Assembly (NCBI RefSeq): GCF_012516395.1
Contig: NZ_CP051206.1
Span: forward strand, 2,896,501 to 2,960,500
DNA: 64,000 nucleotides
Reading direction: 5' to 3'
DNA from: Dolichospermum flos-aquae CCAP 1403/13F
GTDB taxonomy: Bacteria > Cyanobacteriota > Cyanobacteriia > Cyanobacteriales > Nostocaceae
In this document: piece by piece, positions 1 through 7,443 of the stretch
Position numbering within the stretch: position 1 is the first letter of the stretch
Layout: every line of letters begins with the position of its first letter
The notes under the pieces: generated by a model
What the model was told of the DNA's origin: nothing
The model's database searches: none
Seen by the model: only the letters and a program-made list of their open reading frames with translations
Made by a program: the position numbers and the translations under genes

Positions 1-78
1 CTCAGTAAAACCGCTGCACCTATTCCTGATTTTAGCGGCAAAATCAGTATTGAATTGACTAGAAGTAAACTTCAGTAG
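1..78 (+). CDS. 3' end of an unidentified gene (partial)
   Basis: An open frame enters from the left edge and runs for 25 codons to a TAG at 76-78. The visible tail ends in ISIELTRSKLQ. No domain can be recognised from so short a piece. It lies about 150 bases upstream of the HEPN-like/NTPase pair in the same direction, so it may belong to the same accessory region, but nothing shows co-transcription. Confidence 0.45.
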   Translation, partial: LSKTAAPIPDFSGKISIELTRSKLQ

Positions 79-231
79 CAGGAGTCACGCAGAAATATTT
101 GGTTTATTAAAACTGTATCAATTATGGAGTGTTTGACATTAATGCAGGATGAGTTGAAGTATAGGTATGAGCGGTTAATAGGTGGCGCGATTTTGACGTA
201 AAATAACTGAGTAATATCTTGGTTAACGGGA

Positions 232-726
232 ATGAAGATAACTTTTACAGACAGGGAAATGCAAAGAGCATGGCGTGAAAATTCTTCTGCCTATCATAAT
301 CATAATGGAGTCCGAACTAATGCCCACCGCTTATTATTATTTTATGCTGTTGAATGTGGTTTAAAAGCAGTGTTGATGAAGAAAAAGAAAGTAAATCGTA
401 CTGATTTATATCCAGAAATATTAAAAAAGGGGCATGATATAAATGGGTTGTTAGAATGTTTATACCCTGGCAATAATTCATTGCAAATCTGGAAACTACC
501 AAAACAGTTATTTATTCAAGATATTCAGGATAATTCTTATGTTAAGATAAAACAAGAACGACAATTAACGCCTGATGACATTAACCAGATTTGGCGCTAT
601 GGAGGGAAGTTCATCTTAAAAAAAGATGAGAGTGAGAATAAACGGGAAAAAATAACAGACGAAGACATAGAAAAAAAATTGTTAAACATTGTTGAATTGA
701 TTAAAAAAGAACTTCAAGGACTATGA
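232..726 (+). CDS. small HEPN-like protein of a putative conflict system
   Basis: This 164-residue protein is not recognised with certainty. Its middle (about residues 30-52) is an amphipathic helix of the type RLLLFYAVECGLKAVLM, a pattern common in HEPN-fold proteins, followed by a GHDINGLL segment. An arginine and a histidine six residues apart (R15, H22) might be the RNase-type motif, but they lie further N-terminal than usual. The C-terminus is very Lys/Glu-rich. The stop overlaps the start of the next gene by 4 bases (ATGA), so the two are surely translated together. If it is a HEPN protein it would most simply be the toxic RNase effector of the pair. That role is inference; co-translation is seen directly. 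Confidence 0.6.
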   Translation: MKITFTDREMQRAWRENSSAYHNHNGVRTNAHRLLLFYAVECGLKAVLMKKKKVNRTDLYPEILKKGHDINGLLECLYPGNNSLQIWKLPKQLFIQDIQDNSYVKIKQERQLTPDDINQIWRYGGKFILKKDESENKREKITDEDIEKKLLNIVELIKKELQGL

Positions 727-3521
727 AAGATTTTAAATTACTGACTTGGCTTGATATTAGAAGAATTTTTCGCCGCAAAACTAACTATGGGACTAATTTA
801 CCAGAGAACATAGTAAGTATTAGGTGTTTTTCTGATGCTGTAGAAATAAATATTTCTGATGAAAATTGTATAAATAAAGTCAATGACGTATTAAAAGAAT
901 GGTTTGAGGATTCGTATCAGCAAGAAGAGTCTATGATTCAACTTGATGTTAGTAATGCTACATTACCCGTAGAATTTATCTCTGAAGAAGAACCTTATAT
1001 AACTGATATTGAAGTACGTCCTTTTTGGGAAGAAATTGCTTATCTAGAAAGTGATTCAGAAACAGAAACCGCCATCAAAAAAATAGTTAAGCTACCAGAA
1101 CCATATACGGAAAAACTTAGTTTAATAGCTTTTTATTCTTTTAAAGGTGGTGTAGGCAGAACATTAAATTTAGCAGCCCATCTTTTTGCTTTGCTAGATA
1201 GAGCTAAAGAGTTAAATAAGTCTATAAAAGTCTTAGTAATTGATGCGGATTTAGAAGCTCCTGGTCTTACATACTGGAATGAATCGTCAAAAAGAAAACA
1301 ACCAGAAGTTTCATTTATTAATTTTTTAGAAATTTATCATTATTCACCAATTGATAGAGAAGAAGCACTTGCTTTATTTGCTAACGAAGTAAAAAAATCA
1401 GTGAAACATGAAGGAAATTCACAAGTTTATTTTTTACCCGCATTTCTAAAAGATAATGAATTATTAGATATGCCTATTTTACCTGAACATTTAGTCAGAG
1501 GTATAGATGGAACATGGGAATACGGTAATGCTATTCATCATTTAGGTGAAATTTTAGGTGTAGATTATGTTTTTATAGATTTGAGAGCAGGTTTAAGTGA
1601 AATATCTAGTCCTATAATTTTTGATCCCAGAATCCAGCGTTTCCTTGTGACAACAATTAATGATCAATCTATTAGAGGTACAAGTTTAGTTTTAAAACAA
1701 ATTGGTAAAGTTGCTCCATCAAAAGAGGAAGTTAATAAAAAAATATACTATGATCCAGCCATCATTATTAGTATGCTAAAAACAGAATTTAAGGAATTAC
1801 CAAATTATATTAATGCTACAACTGACTTAGAGTCTAATTATGTACAATCTAAAGAGCCTACGTTAATAGATACTAGATTAAATACTCAAGAAACTGATTT
1901 TAATGAGAAATTACTGTATATCCATAACTGGGAAGATGCCCGCTCAAAATTAAAAGAGACTACGGTAATTGAAAAAGCTATAGATTGGGCAAGCCAACAA
2001 TTAATCAACGCTGAAAAGGAAGTACAAACTACAAAAGACAAAGGAGACATAAAATCACGACAAGAACAACAAGTTACAAGGCTGAGAGATTTATGTCAAA
2101 AGTATGAACTTGCTGAATCAGGAGAAGGTGAAGATTTACTAATAACAGAACCTTTACAAAATTTAGCAACTAATTTTCGAGATGAATTACCTCATGTAAT
2201 ATCAATTGGAGCGAAAGGTGCGGGAAAAACTTTTAATTATATCCAACTTTCACGCTTTAAATATTGGGGAAAATTTTTGAATTCTATTGATAAGAATGAA
2301 ACTAGCTCAATTCAAACAAAAACCTATATATTGCCTTTCCTGGAGTCGAGTAACCTTAAAAATAAAGCAAAAACTGTAATTAGTGAAGCCAGAAATGAGG
2401 TTAGAGCAGTTCTAGGTGTGAATGTTCCTGAGTTTGTACATTCAGAGTATACCGATAGGATTAAAACGGCACTTACAGAGCAAAATTGGGATGAACTACA
2501 ATGGACAAAATTTTGGGTGAATGAAATTGCCAGAGCTATAGCCATTAACCAAAATTTAGATACTCCTAATACTCTTAGCAGCATAAATCAAGATTTAAAA
2601 AATAAAGGATTAAAGATTATCTTTTTGTTTGATGGGTTAGAAGATATTTTCCCTAAGATTGCCTCTAATGATCAACAGCAGAAAGCCTTAAAAACCTTGA
2701 TTGATGATTTGCCAAAGAAATTGTCAGAAATTAGGCAATCTCATCTTGGTATAATAATTTTCTTGCGTCGTGATTTTCTAAGGTACACAATTACTCAAAA
2801 TTTGAGACAATTTGAAAATCTTTACCGTTCTTATGATTTATCTTGGAATGAAGATTCTTTTTTGAAGTTAGTTTATTGGATTTGTAGTGAATCTAATGTT
2901 ATAGGTGCAAAAAAAGATAGTAAAGATAGTATTTACAGTCTCAGTCAAGAGAATCTCGTAGCTGAATTAGAAAAGCTATGGGGTAAAAGACTAGGGGCAG
3001 AAAAGTCCAAAGAAGCCTACACAGCTTCTTGGGTATTTGCAGCTTTAACAGATTTTAAGGGCAGACTTCAGGCCAGAGATATTGTCCGCTTTTTGTACTA
3101 TGCGGCGAAGATCACAGTAGATAATGCTAAAGAAATACAGTTTGAAAAGTGGTCTACAAGTCGGCTATTACCCCCTCAAGCTATTCGCCGCGCTTTAAAA
3201 CCATGTAGTGAAGAAAAAGTAAAAGAAGCTAAGGAAGAATATCCAACTTTCAAAACATGGGTAGAAGAAACTCTACCTCCTCAGTCTGAACGCAAAATAC
3301 CCTTTGCTGTAGAAAAATTCAATATTGATCAGCAAACCATGGGAATGTTAGAAGAAATGGGTGTAATTTATGAAGATACAGCTAAAGAGGACATAGATAG
3401 GTTTTATATGCCTGAAATTTTCCGCGAAGGGTTAGGTTTTTCAGGTCAAGGTGCGCGACCTAGAATAGTAGCGTTGAAGCGTCGGGTACTAGGGAAAGGG
3501 ATTTTCGCAAATCTTCAGTGA
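723..3521 (+). CDS. large KGGVGR-type ATPase with a second P-loop domain
   Basis: A 932-residue cytosolic protein with two nucleotide-binding modules. The first is MinD/ParA-like: deviant Walker A FKGGVGRT (K141-T147), a DADLEAPG motif (D174, D176) and Walker B VFIDLRAG (D286). The second has a classical Walker A GAKGAGKT (496-503) and Walker B IIFLFDGLED (D637), resembling STAND/KAP-type P-loop domains. The first ~130 residues are a separate acidic N-terminal region and the C-terminus (~820-932) is a helical or winged region with basic residues. NTPases bearing KGGVGR are known from comparative genomics as parts of NTP-dependent prokaryotic conflict systems. The pairing with a small HEPN-like partner by 4-base overlap fits a sensor/switch with an effector. 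Base composition is noticeably AT-rich. Substrate and trigger are unknown. Confidence 0.85.
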   Translation: MKDFKLLTWLDIRRIFRRKTNYGTNLPENIVSIRCFSDAVEINISDENCINKVNDVLKEWFEDSYQQEESMIQLDVSNATLPVEFISEEEPYITDIEVRPFWEEIAYLESDSETETAIKKIVKLPEPYTEKLSLIAFYSFKGGVGRTLNLAAHLFALLDRAKELNKSIKVLVIDADLEAPGLTYWNESSKRKQPEVSFINFLEIYHYSPIDREEALALFANEVKKSVKHEGNSQVYFLPAFLKDNELLDMPILPEHLVRGIDGTWEYGNAIHHLGEILGVDYVFIDLRAGLSEISSPIIFDPRIQRFLVTTINDQSIRGTSLVLKQIGKVAPSKEEVNKKIYYDPAIIISMLKTEFKELPNYINATTDLESNYVQSKEPTLIDTRLNTQETDFNEKLLYIHNWEDARSKLKETTVIEKAIDWASQQLINAEKEVQTTKDKGDIKSRQEQQVTRLRDLCQKYELAESGEGEDLLITEPLQNLATNFRDELPHVISIGAKGAGKTFNYIQLSRFKYWGKFLNSIDKNETSSIQTKTYILPFLESSNLKNKAKTVISEARNEVRAVLGVNVPEFVHSEYTDRIKTALTEQNWDELQWTKFWVNEIARAIAINQNLDTPNTLSSINQDLKNKGLKIIFLFDGLEDIFPKIASNDQQQKALKTLIDDLPKKLSEIRQSHLGIIIFLRRDFLRYTITQNLRQFENLYRSYDLSWNEDSFLKLVYWICSESNVIGAKKDSKDSIYSLSQENLVAELEKLWGKRLGAEKSKEAYTASWVFAALTDFKGRLQARDIVRFLYYAAKITVDNAKEIQFEKWSTSRLLPPQAIRRALKPCSEEKVKEAKEEYPTFKTWVEETLPPQSERKIPFAVEKFNIDQQTMGMLEEMGVIYEDTAKEDIDRFYMPEIFREGLGFSGQGARPRIVALKRRVLGKGIFANLQ

Positions 3522-3559
3522 ATAGTCGAATAAATAACAACGGACAACTGACAACTAAA

Positions 3560-5713
3560 CTAATCACTAATTTGCATTTTGCTTAAAATTCGTCGTGAGA
3601 CATTAAAAAATACCAAACCTAAAATTGTAAAATTTGCCGATTTTAAAAGCTGCATTACTTGGGCAATTGCTACTTCTGGATTGTCAAGAACTATATGTAA
3701 ACTATTCGCAAAAATAGAAACTCTCCAAGCATCAAATTGTTGTTTTAATAGTTTAGAAGCAGCTTGATTTTGATTAACAATAATTTCTATGAGTTTTCCT
3801 GGTTGAGAATCTTTAATATAACTGGGTGAACCTTCAGCCGCGATTTCTCCAGCTACCATAAAACTCATCCGGTTACATTGTTCAGCTTCTTCTAAATAAT
3901 GGGTTGTGACTAAAATTGCTGTACCATTTCGCGCAAAATCATTGATTAGTTTCCAAAACTGACGACGTGCTAAAGGGTCTACTCCAGATGTTGGTTCGTC
4001 TAAAAATAAAATATCTGGTTCGTGCATAACAGAAGCACCAAAAGCAACCCGTTGTTTCCAACCTCCTGGTAATTGTCCCGTTAGCATATTTTCTTGTCCT
4101 TCTAACCCACAGGTAGATATGACCCAATCAATTTTTTCTTTTCTAAGTTTGCGGGTAACGCTGTAAACACCGCTATAAAATTCTAGATTTTGCAAAGTTG
4201 TTAAATCGTCATAAAGGGTAAATTTTTGACTCATATAACCAATGCGTTTTCTTAATTTGGCACTTCGCAAATTTCCGGTTTCTCCACCGAGAGAAATTTC
4301 TCCTCCACTAGCTGCTAATAATCCACATAACATTTTAATTGTGGTGGTTTTTCCTGCACAATTTGCCCCTAAAAGCCCAAATATTTCCCCATAACGCACT
4401 TCAATATTAACACTTTTAACAGCTTGAAATTTACCAAAGACCCGATTGAGATTATTCGCATAAATAGCAATTTGTGAAGATGGTAATTGGTAATTGGTAA
4501 TGGGTAATAGGGAAGAATTTTTTTCTCTATGAATATTCTCATTTATTTCTTGACTTTTATTTCCGCCACGAGAACGAGGAAATTGTAAAAATGGTGGTGC
4601 AGAACCTTGTTGTCGCAGACGAGTAACAAAGACATTTTCTAAAGTGGGTTCACCATGTTCAATATTGGGATCATATTGTTTTAGTAATTCATTTACTTGG
4701 GTTTCACCTATAGTTATATCTTCCACTAAAACATCCAAGCGATTCCTACGGAGCGCTTCGCTATCGCCAAAAGTTTGCACATCAACTACATTTGTATGTA
4801 AATTCTGCAAGAGAATTTTCTCGCTGATTTCCAAATTAGCGGTTTTTACTTCCAAACGATGTAAGCCTAAATGGTTGCGTAAAGCCGCTGGAGTGCCAAT
4901 TTCATGAATTAACTGGGCGTTGGGAATACCAGGATTGAAGCCTGTGGTCTTGGTTTGGGTTAATGCCCCTTGGATAGCACTTAATTGTTCTCGTGTGGCA
5001 TTTACCGATGCTTGACGGGCTTCTAGGGTGGCTATGGCTGTATCTAATGTAGTTTGTGATTGGTCAAATTGCTGTTGATTAATAGCACCTTCTTTGATAA
5101 GCTGTCCATAGCGATCGCGGTTAATTCTCGCTAATTTTACTTCTGCCTCTGTTTGCTTAACTTGGGCTTGTGTTTGTAATAATTGAGTCTTAGCCGCGGC
5201 TACGTTAGATTTTGCCTGTTGAATTCGTCCTTGGGTATCCCCTTCCGACTGCTGTAAATTGAGTTTTGCTTCCCTAATTTGACTATTAATTTGTTCAATT
5301 TCACTTTGCACCCTATCCACATCTGCAATTGCCTGTTGTTCATCAGATTGTGCAGATGTTATCCTAGCCTCAGTTCCTCTTAATTGTTCTTGTAATAATT
5401 GATCATTACTGTCATCTAATTTAATTAATTCTTGTCCCTTTTTAACATAAGCCCCTTCTCGGAAAGCAATTGACTCAATTCTTCCCGAACGCTTAATCCC
5501 AATTTCGGTTTCATAACCTTCAATTCTGCCACTTAGTTTCAGTGTATCTACTGCTTTTTGTGGTTGAGTTCGCCACACTGCATAACTAATACCACCTCCC
5601 ACAACTAACAACCCCAATAACAAAGGAATTGGTTTTTTACCCTTCTGCTGCTTAGATGGTGGGATAGGAACATTAGTAAAATTGTCTGGAGATATTGGCG
5701 CAGTTTGAGACAT
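3560..5713 (-). CDS. chimeric HlyD adaptor / ABC ATPase (probable deletion fusion)
   Basis: Read N- to C-terminal, residues 1-~262 are a periplasmic adaptor: one membrane helix (about 28-46), a biotinyl-lipoyl motif GRIESIAFREGAYVKKGQ and a long coiled coil. At about residue 263 (near 4920) the frame passes abruptly into the C-terminal tail of one ABC ATPase (IHEIGTPAALRNHLGL ... GEPTLENVFVTRL). After a linker follows a complete second ABC domain: Walker A GANCAGKT, signature LPGGWKQR, Walker B ILFLDEPTSGVDP, switch His in VTTHYLEEA. Relatives have separate adaptor, double-ABC ATPase and ABC-2 permease genes (YhiI/RbbA-like). Here the adaptor's C-terminus, the first NBD core and the permeases are all missing. 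The linker contains repeat-derived residues (SEALRRNR and PITNYQLP). The Walker A glycine replaced by Cys and the divergent last 25 residues also suggest decay. Translated or not, it probably cannot work as a normal exporter. Confidence 0.8.
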   Translation of the reverse strand: MSQTAPISPDNFTNVPIPPSKQQKGKKPIPLLLGLLVVGGGISYAVWRTQPQKAVDTLKLSGRIEGYETEIGIKRSGRIESIAFREGAYVKKGQELIKLDDSNDQLLQEQLRGTEARITSAQSDEQQAIADVDRVQSEIEQINSQIREAKLNLQQSEGDTQGRIQQAKSNVAAAKTQLLQTQAQVKQTEAEVKLARINRDRYGQLIKEGAINQQQFDQSQTTLDTAIATLEARQASVNATREQLSAIQGALTQTKTTGFNPGIPNAQLIHEIGTPAALRNHLGLHRLEVKTANLEISEKILLQNLHTNVVDVQTFGDSEALRRNRLDVLVEDITIGETQVNELLKQYDPNIEHGEPTLENVFVTRLRQQGSAPPFLQFPRSRGGNKSQEINENIHREKNSSLLPITNYQLPSSQIAIYANNLNRVFGKFQAVKSVNIEVRYGEIFGLLGANCAGKTTTIKMLCGLLAASGGEISLGGETGNLRSAKLRKRIGYMSQKFTLYDDLTTLQNLEFYSGVYSVTRKLRKEKIDWVISTCGLEGQENMLTGQLPGGWKQRVAFGASVMHEPDILFLDEPTSGVDPLARRQFWKLINDFARNGTAILVTTHYLEEAEQCNRMSFMVAGEIAAEGSPSYIKDSQPGKLIEIIVNQNQAASKLLKQQFDAWRVSIFANSLHIVLDNPEVAIAQVMQLLKSANFTILGLVFFNVSRRILSKMQISD
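4481..4508. repeat. heptameric short tandem repeat (TGGTAAT) inside the ABC linker
   Basis: Three exact TGGTAAT units and one variant lie in frame inside the chimeric ABC gene and encode the PITNYQLP-type linker. The same heptamer on the other strand forms the repeat at 25549-25582. It is a typical cyanobacterial STRR, here tolerated in coding sequence. Confidence 0.85.
4741..4770. repeat. small dispersed repeat inserted in frame in the ABC tail
   Basis: The 30 bases containing CGGAGCGCTTCGCTATCGC resemble the reverse complement of the GATAGCGAAGCGCTG repeats at 47162 and 47013. They encode the out-of-place residues SEALRRNR in a segment that in the family runs straight from VQTFG to RLDVLVED. 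Its length is a multiple of three and the frame is kept. Confidence 0.6.
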
Positions 5714-5918
5714 ATAGGGCTACTATTTGATTTTTGAACAAGCTGTAAACCGTAAACCCCATCGAATCAACGATTGAGTCTCAGTATAATGAACAACAAT
5801 CAAACCGGATTCCTATAGTAGTTTAGAACCTGTTAAATATCCGGGTGGTTTAGGTTTAAAATTTAATTGACCGTTGAGGAACAAAGAACGTAATTCTTTA
5901 AAAGATTTAAATTTATTT

Positions 5919-5942
5919 TATCCTATCCCCCCGGATAGGATA
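5919..5942. promoter_or_regulatory. 10-bp palindrome with a C-tract centre: candidate operator
   Basis: TATCCTATCC (5919-5928), four C residues, then GGATAGGATA (5933-5942) form a perfect inverted repeat between the divergent HlyD/ABC and chelatase-like genes. TATTAT at 5941-5946 could be the -10 for the rightward gene, so a bound protein would sit on that promoter. A run of six C inside an AT-flanked dyad recalls CsoR/RcnR/InrS-type metal-sensor operators. That assignment is inference from shape only; a TetR- or ArsR-type operator is also possible. Confidence 0.45.
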
Positions 5943-6021
5943 TTATGCTACAAATTGAGAGAGATCATCTAGTAATTGTCTAGGCTTGTCTCCCTGTTCT
6001 AGTTATCTTGAGGAACTCATT

Positions 6022-7143
6022 GTGGTTGCAACCCCGGAAAAACTGCACGCTACCCATAGCCACGAGCATATACCCAGTAAAGACCGTGTAGCCGTGTTAC
6101 TGATGGGCTATGGCGAAGTCGAAAGCTACGAAGATTTTGCTAACTATAACGAACAAGCTTTAAATTTACTAACTGCTAAATTCGCTCCTGTTCCTACTTG
6201 GATTTATCCCCCTTTAGCCAAACTTTTGGCATTATTTGATCGTCATGAATGGGGACACACACATCATGATTTTATCTCCCCTCATAATGCCATTTTTGAA
6301 AGACAAAGAGCGGGTATTGAACACGAGTTACAACATAAATGGGGTAATGGTGTTCAAGTTTTCAAAGCTTTTAACTTTTGCGCTCCTTTTTTACCAAATC
6401 AAGTTTTAGCCGAAATTAAAGATCAAGGCTTTAGCAAACTGCTGATTTATCCATTATTGGTTGTTGATTCCATTTTTACCAGTGGTATTGCTCTTGAACA
6501 AGTAAATAATGCTCTGGTAGAATTAGCTGATGGTGATGAACATTGGATCAAAGCCCAAAGATATATTCCTTCGTTCTACAATGAGCCAAAATATATTGAT
6601 TTAATGGCGCATTTGGTAGAAGAAAAAATTCATACTGATTTGGCTACGGGTTATTTACCTTCGCAAATTGGGATTATCTTGATGAATCATGGTTGTCCCC
6701 ACAAAGCGAAAGGTTTTACTTCGGGAATTGATGAAAGTCAAGCCATGTATGAGTTAGTTAGAAACAAGTTAATTAACAATTATCCGTTAATTTCTGTGGG
6801 TTGGTTGAACCATGACACACCGTTAATTGAATGGACTCAACCAAATGCTACAGTAGCTGCTCAAAATTTGATTCAATTGGGTGCAAAGGCGTTGCTATTT
6901 ATGCCCATTGGTTTTGCGACAGAAAATCATGAAACTTTGTTAGATGTGCATCACATTATTCATGATTTGGAAAAACAACATCCAGATGTAGATTATTTAC
7001 AGATGGCTTGTGTTAATGATGATCCCCAATTTTTAGCTATGGTTGCTGAATGGGCAAATGCACATATAGCAGAATTGATGGAAACTGAAGGTATGGCTGT
7101 TAATTCAGAATCAGCTATTACTCACCACCATCACCATCATTAG
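6022..7143 (+). CDS. ferrochelatase-like (HemH/CbiX superfamily) protein with native His6 tail
   Basis: The frame is open from 5986, but GTG at 6022 is the better start: GAGGA at 6010-6014 lies 7 bases upstream and the protein then begins MVATPEKL. The product (373 residues) has the two-lobed class II chelatase pattern: VAVLLMGYGEVESYEDFANY near the N-terminus, a second lobe IGIILMNHGCPHKAKGFTSG, and LLFMPIGFATENHETLLD. In this superfamily such enzymes insert Fe, Co or Ni into tetrapyrroles. Histidines are abundant (THSHEH, HEWGHTHHD) and the protein ends in six consecutive His residues, as in some metal-storing CbiX-type chelatases. It is not the standard cyanobacterial ferrochelatase, which carries a C-terminal CAB-like helix. 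Metal specificity cannot be read. Start choice is fairly sure, exact reaction unsure. Confidence 0.85.
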   Translation: MVATPEKLHATHSHEHIPSKDRVAVLLMGYGEVESYEDFANYNEQALNLLTAKFAPVPTWIYPPLAKLLALFDRHEWGHTHHDFISPHNAIFERQRAGIEHELQHKWGNGVQVFKAFNFCAPFLPNQVLAEIKDQGFSKLLIYPLLVVDSIFTSGIALEQVNNALVELADGDEHWIKAQRYIPSFYNEPKYIDLMAHLVEEKIHTDLATGYLPSQIGIILMNHGCPHKAKGFTSGIDESQAMYELVRNKLINNYPLISVGWLNHDTPLIEWTQPNATVAAQNLIQLGAKALLFMPIGFATENHETLLDVHHIIHDLEKQHPDVDYLQMACVNDDPQFLAMVAEWANAHIAELMETEGMAVNSESAITHHHHHH

Positions 7144-7172
7144 ACATCTCCAAAAAAGAATATAGGGACATA

Positions 7173-7198
7173 TAGGGACAATTAATGAATTGTCCCTA
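7173..7198. terminator. 11-bp perfect stem after the chelatase-like gene
   Basis: TAGGGACAATT (7173-7183), loop AATG, AATTGTCCCTA (7188-7198), starting 30 bases after the stop codon. There is no U-tract, so it is a weak terminator or a 3'-end stabiliser. Confidence 0.4.
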
Positions 7199-7227
7199 CA
7201 AGAGTTTTAGGCTACGCATATTGAGTA

Positions 7228-7370
7228 ATTGGGCGGTTAGAAACCGCGTCTAGACAGGCAAAACCCACACTATGGCTAACGCCACGCTACGCTATCGGCA
7301 AGCTCAGTGACCGCCTGGGCGGGTTAAAAATATTTAGTTTTTCTTAGTCCACTTAGGTGGGCTTTTTTGT
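7228..7370. repeat. dispersed multi-hairpin repeat with a nested insertion
   Basis: A stem GCGGTT/AACCGC (7233-7247) is followed by an interrupted AACCC...GGGTT stem and then AGTCCACTTAGGTGGGCT (7346-7362) running into TTTTTT. The layout is like the repeat at 35310-35427 with different stem sequences. The second stem is split by the 42-bp repeat at 7268-7309. The last hairpin with its T-run should end transcription from either flanking convergent gene. Confidence 0.6.
7268..7309 (+). repeat. 42-bp dispersed repeat (copy 1)
   Basis: CACTATGGCT ... CAAGCTCAGTG, 42 bases, with an equally long inverted copy at 46998-47039 that differs at about three positions. It interrupts the larger hairpin repeat around it. 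Confidence 0.75.
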
Positions 7371-7443
7371 CGCAGTTTATTGCTAAAGTTAAAATTTTTT
7401 CACCCGCAATATACCGTGAACGACAACATGAGGGAACTTCAGT

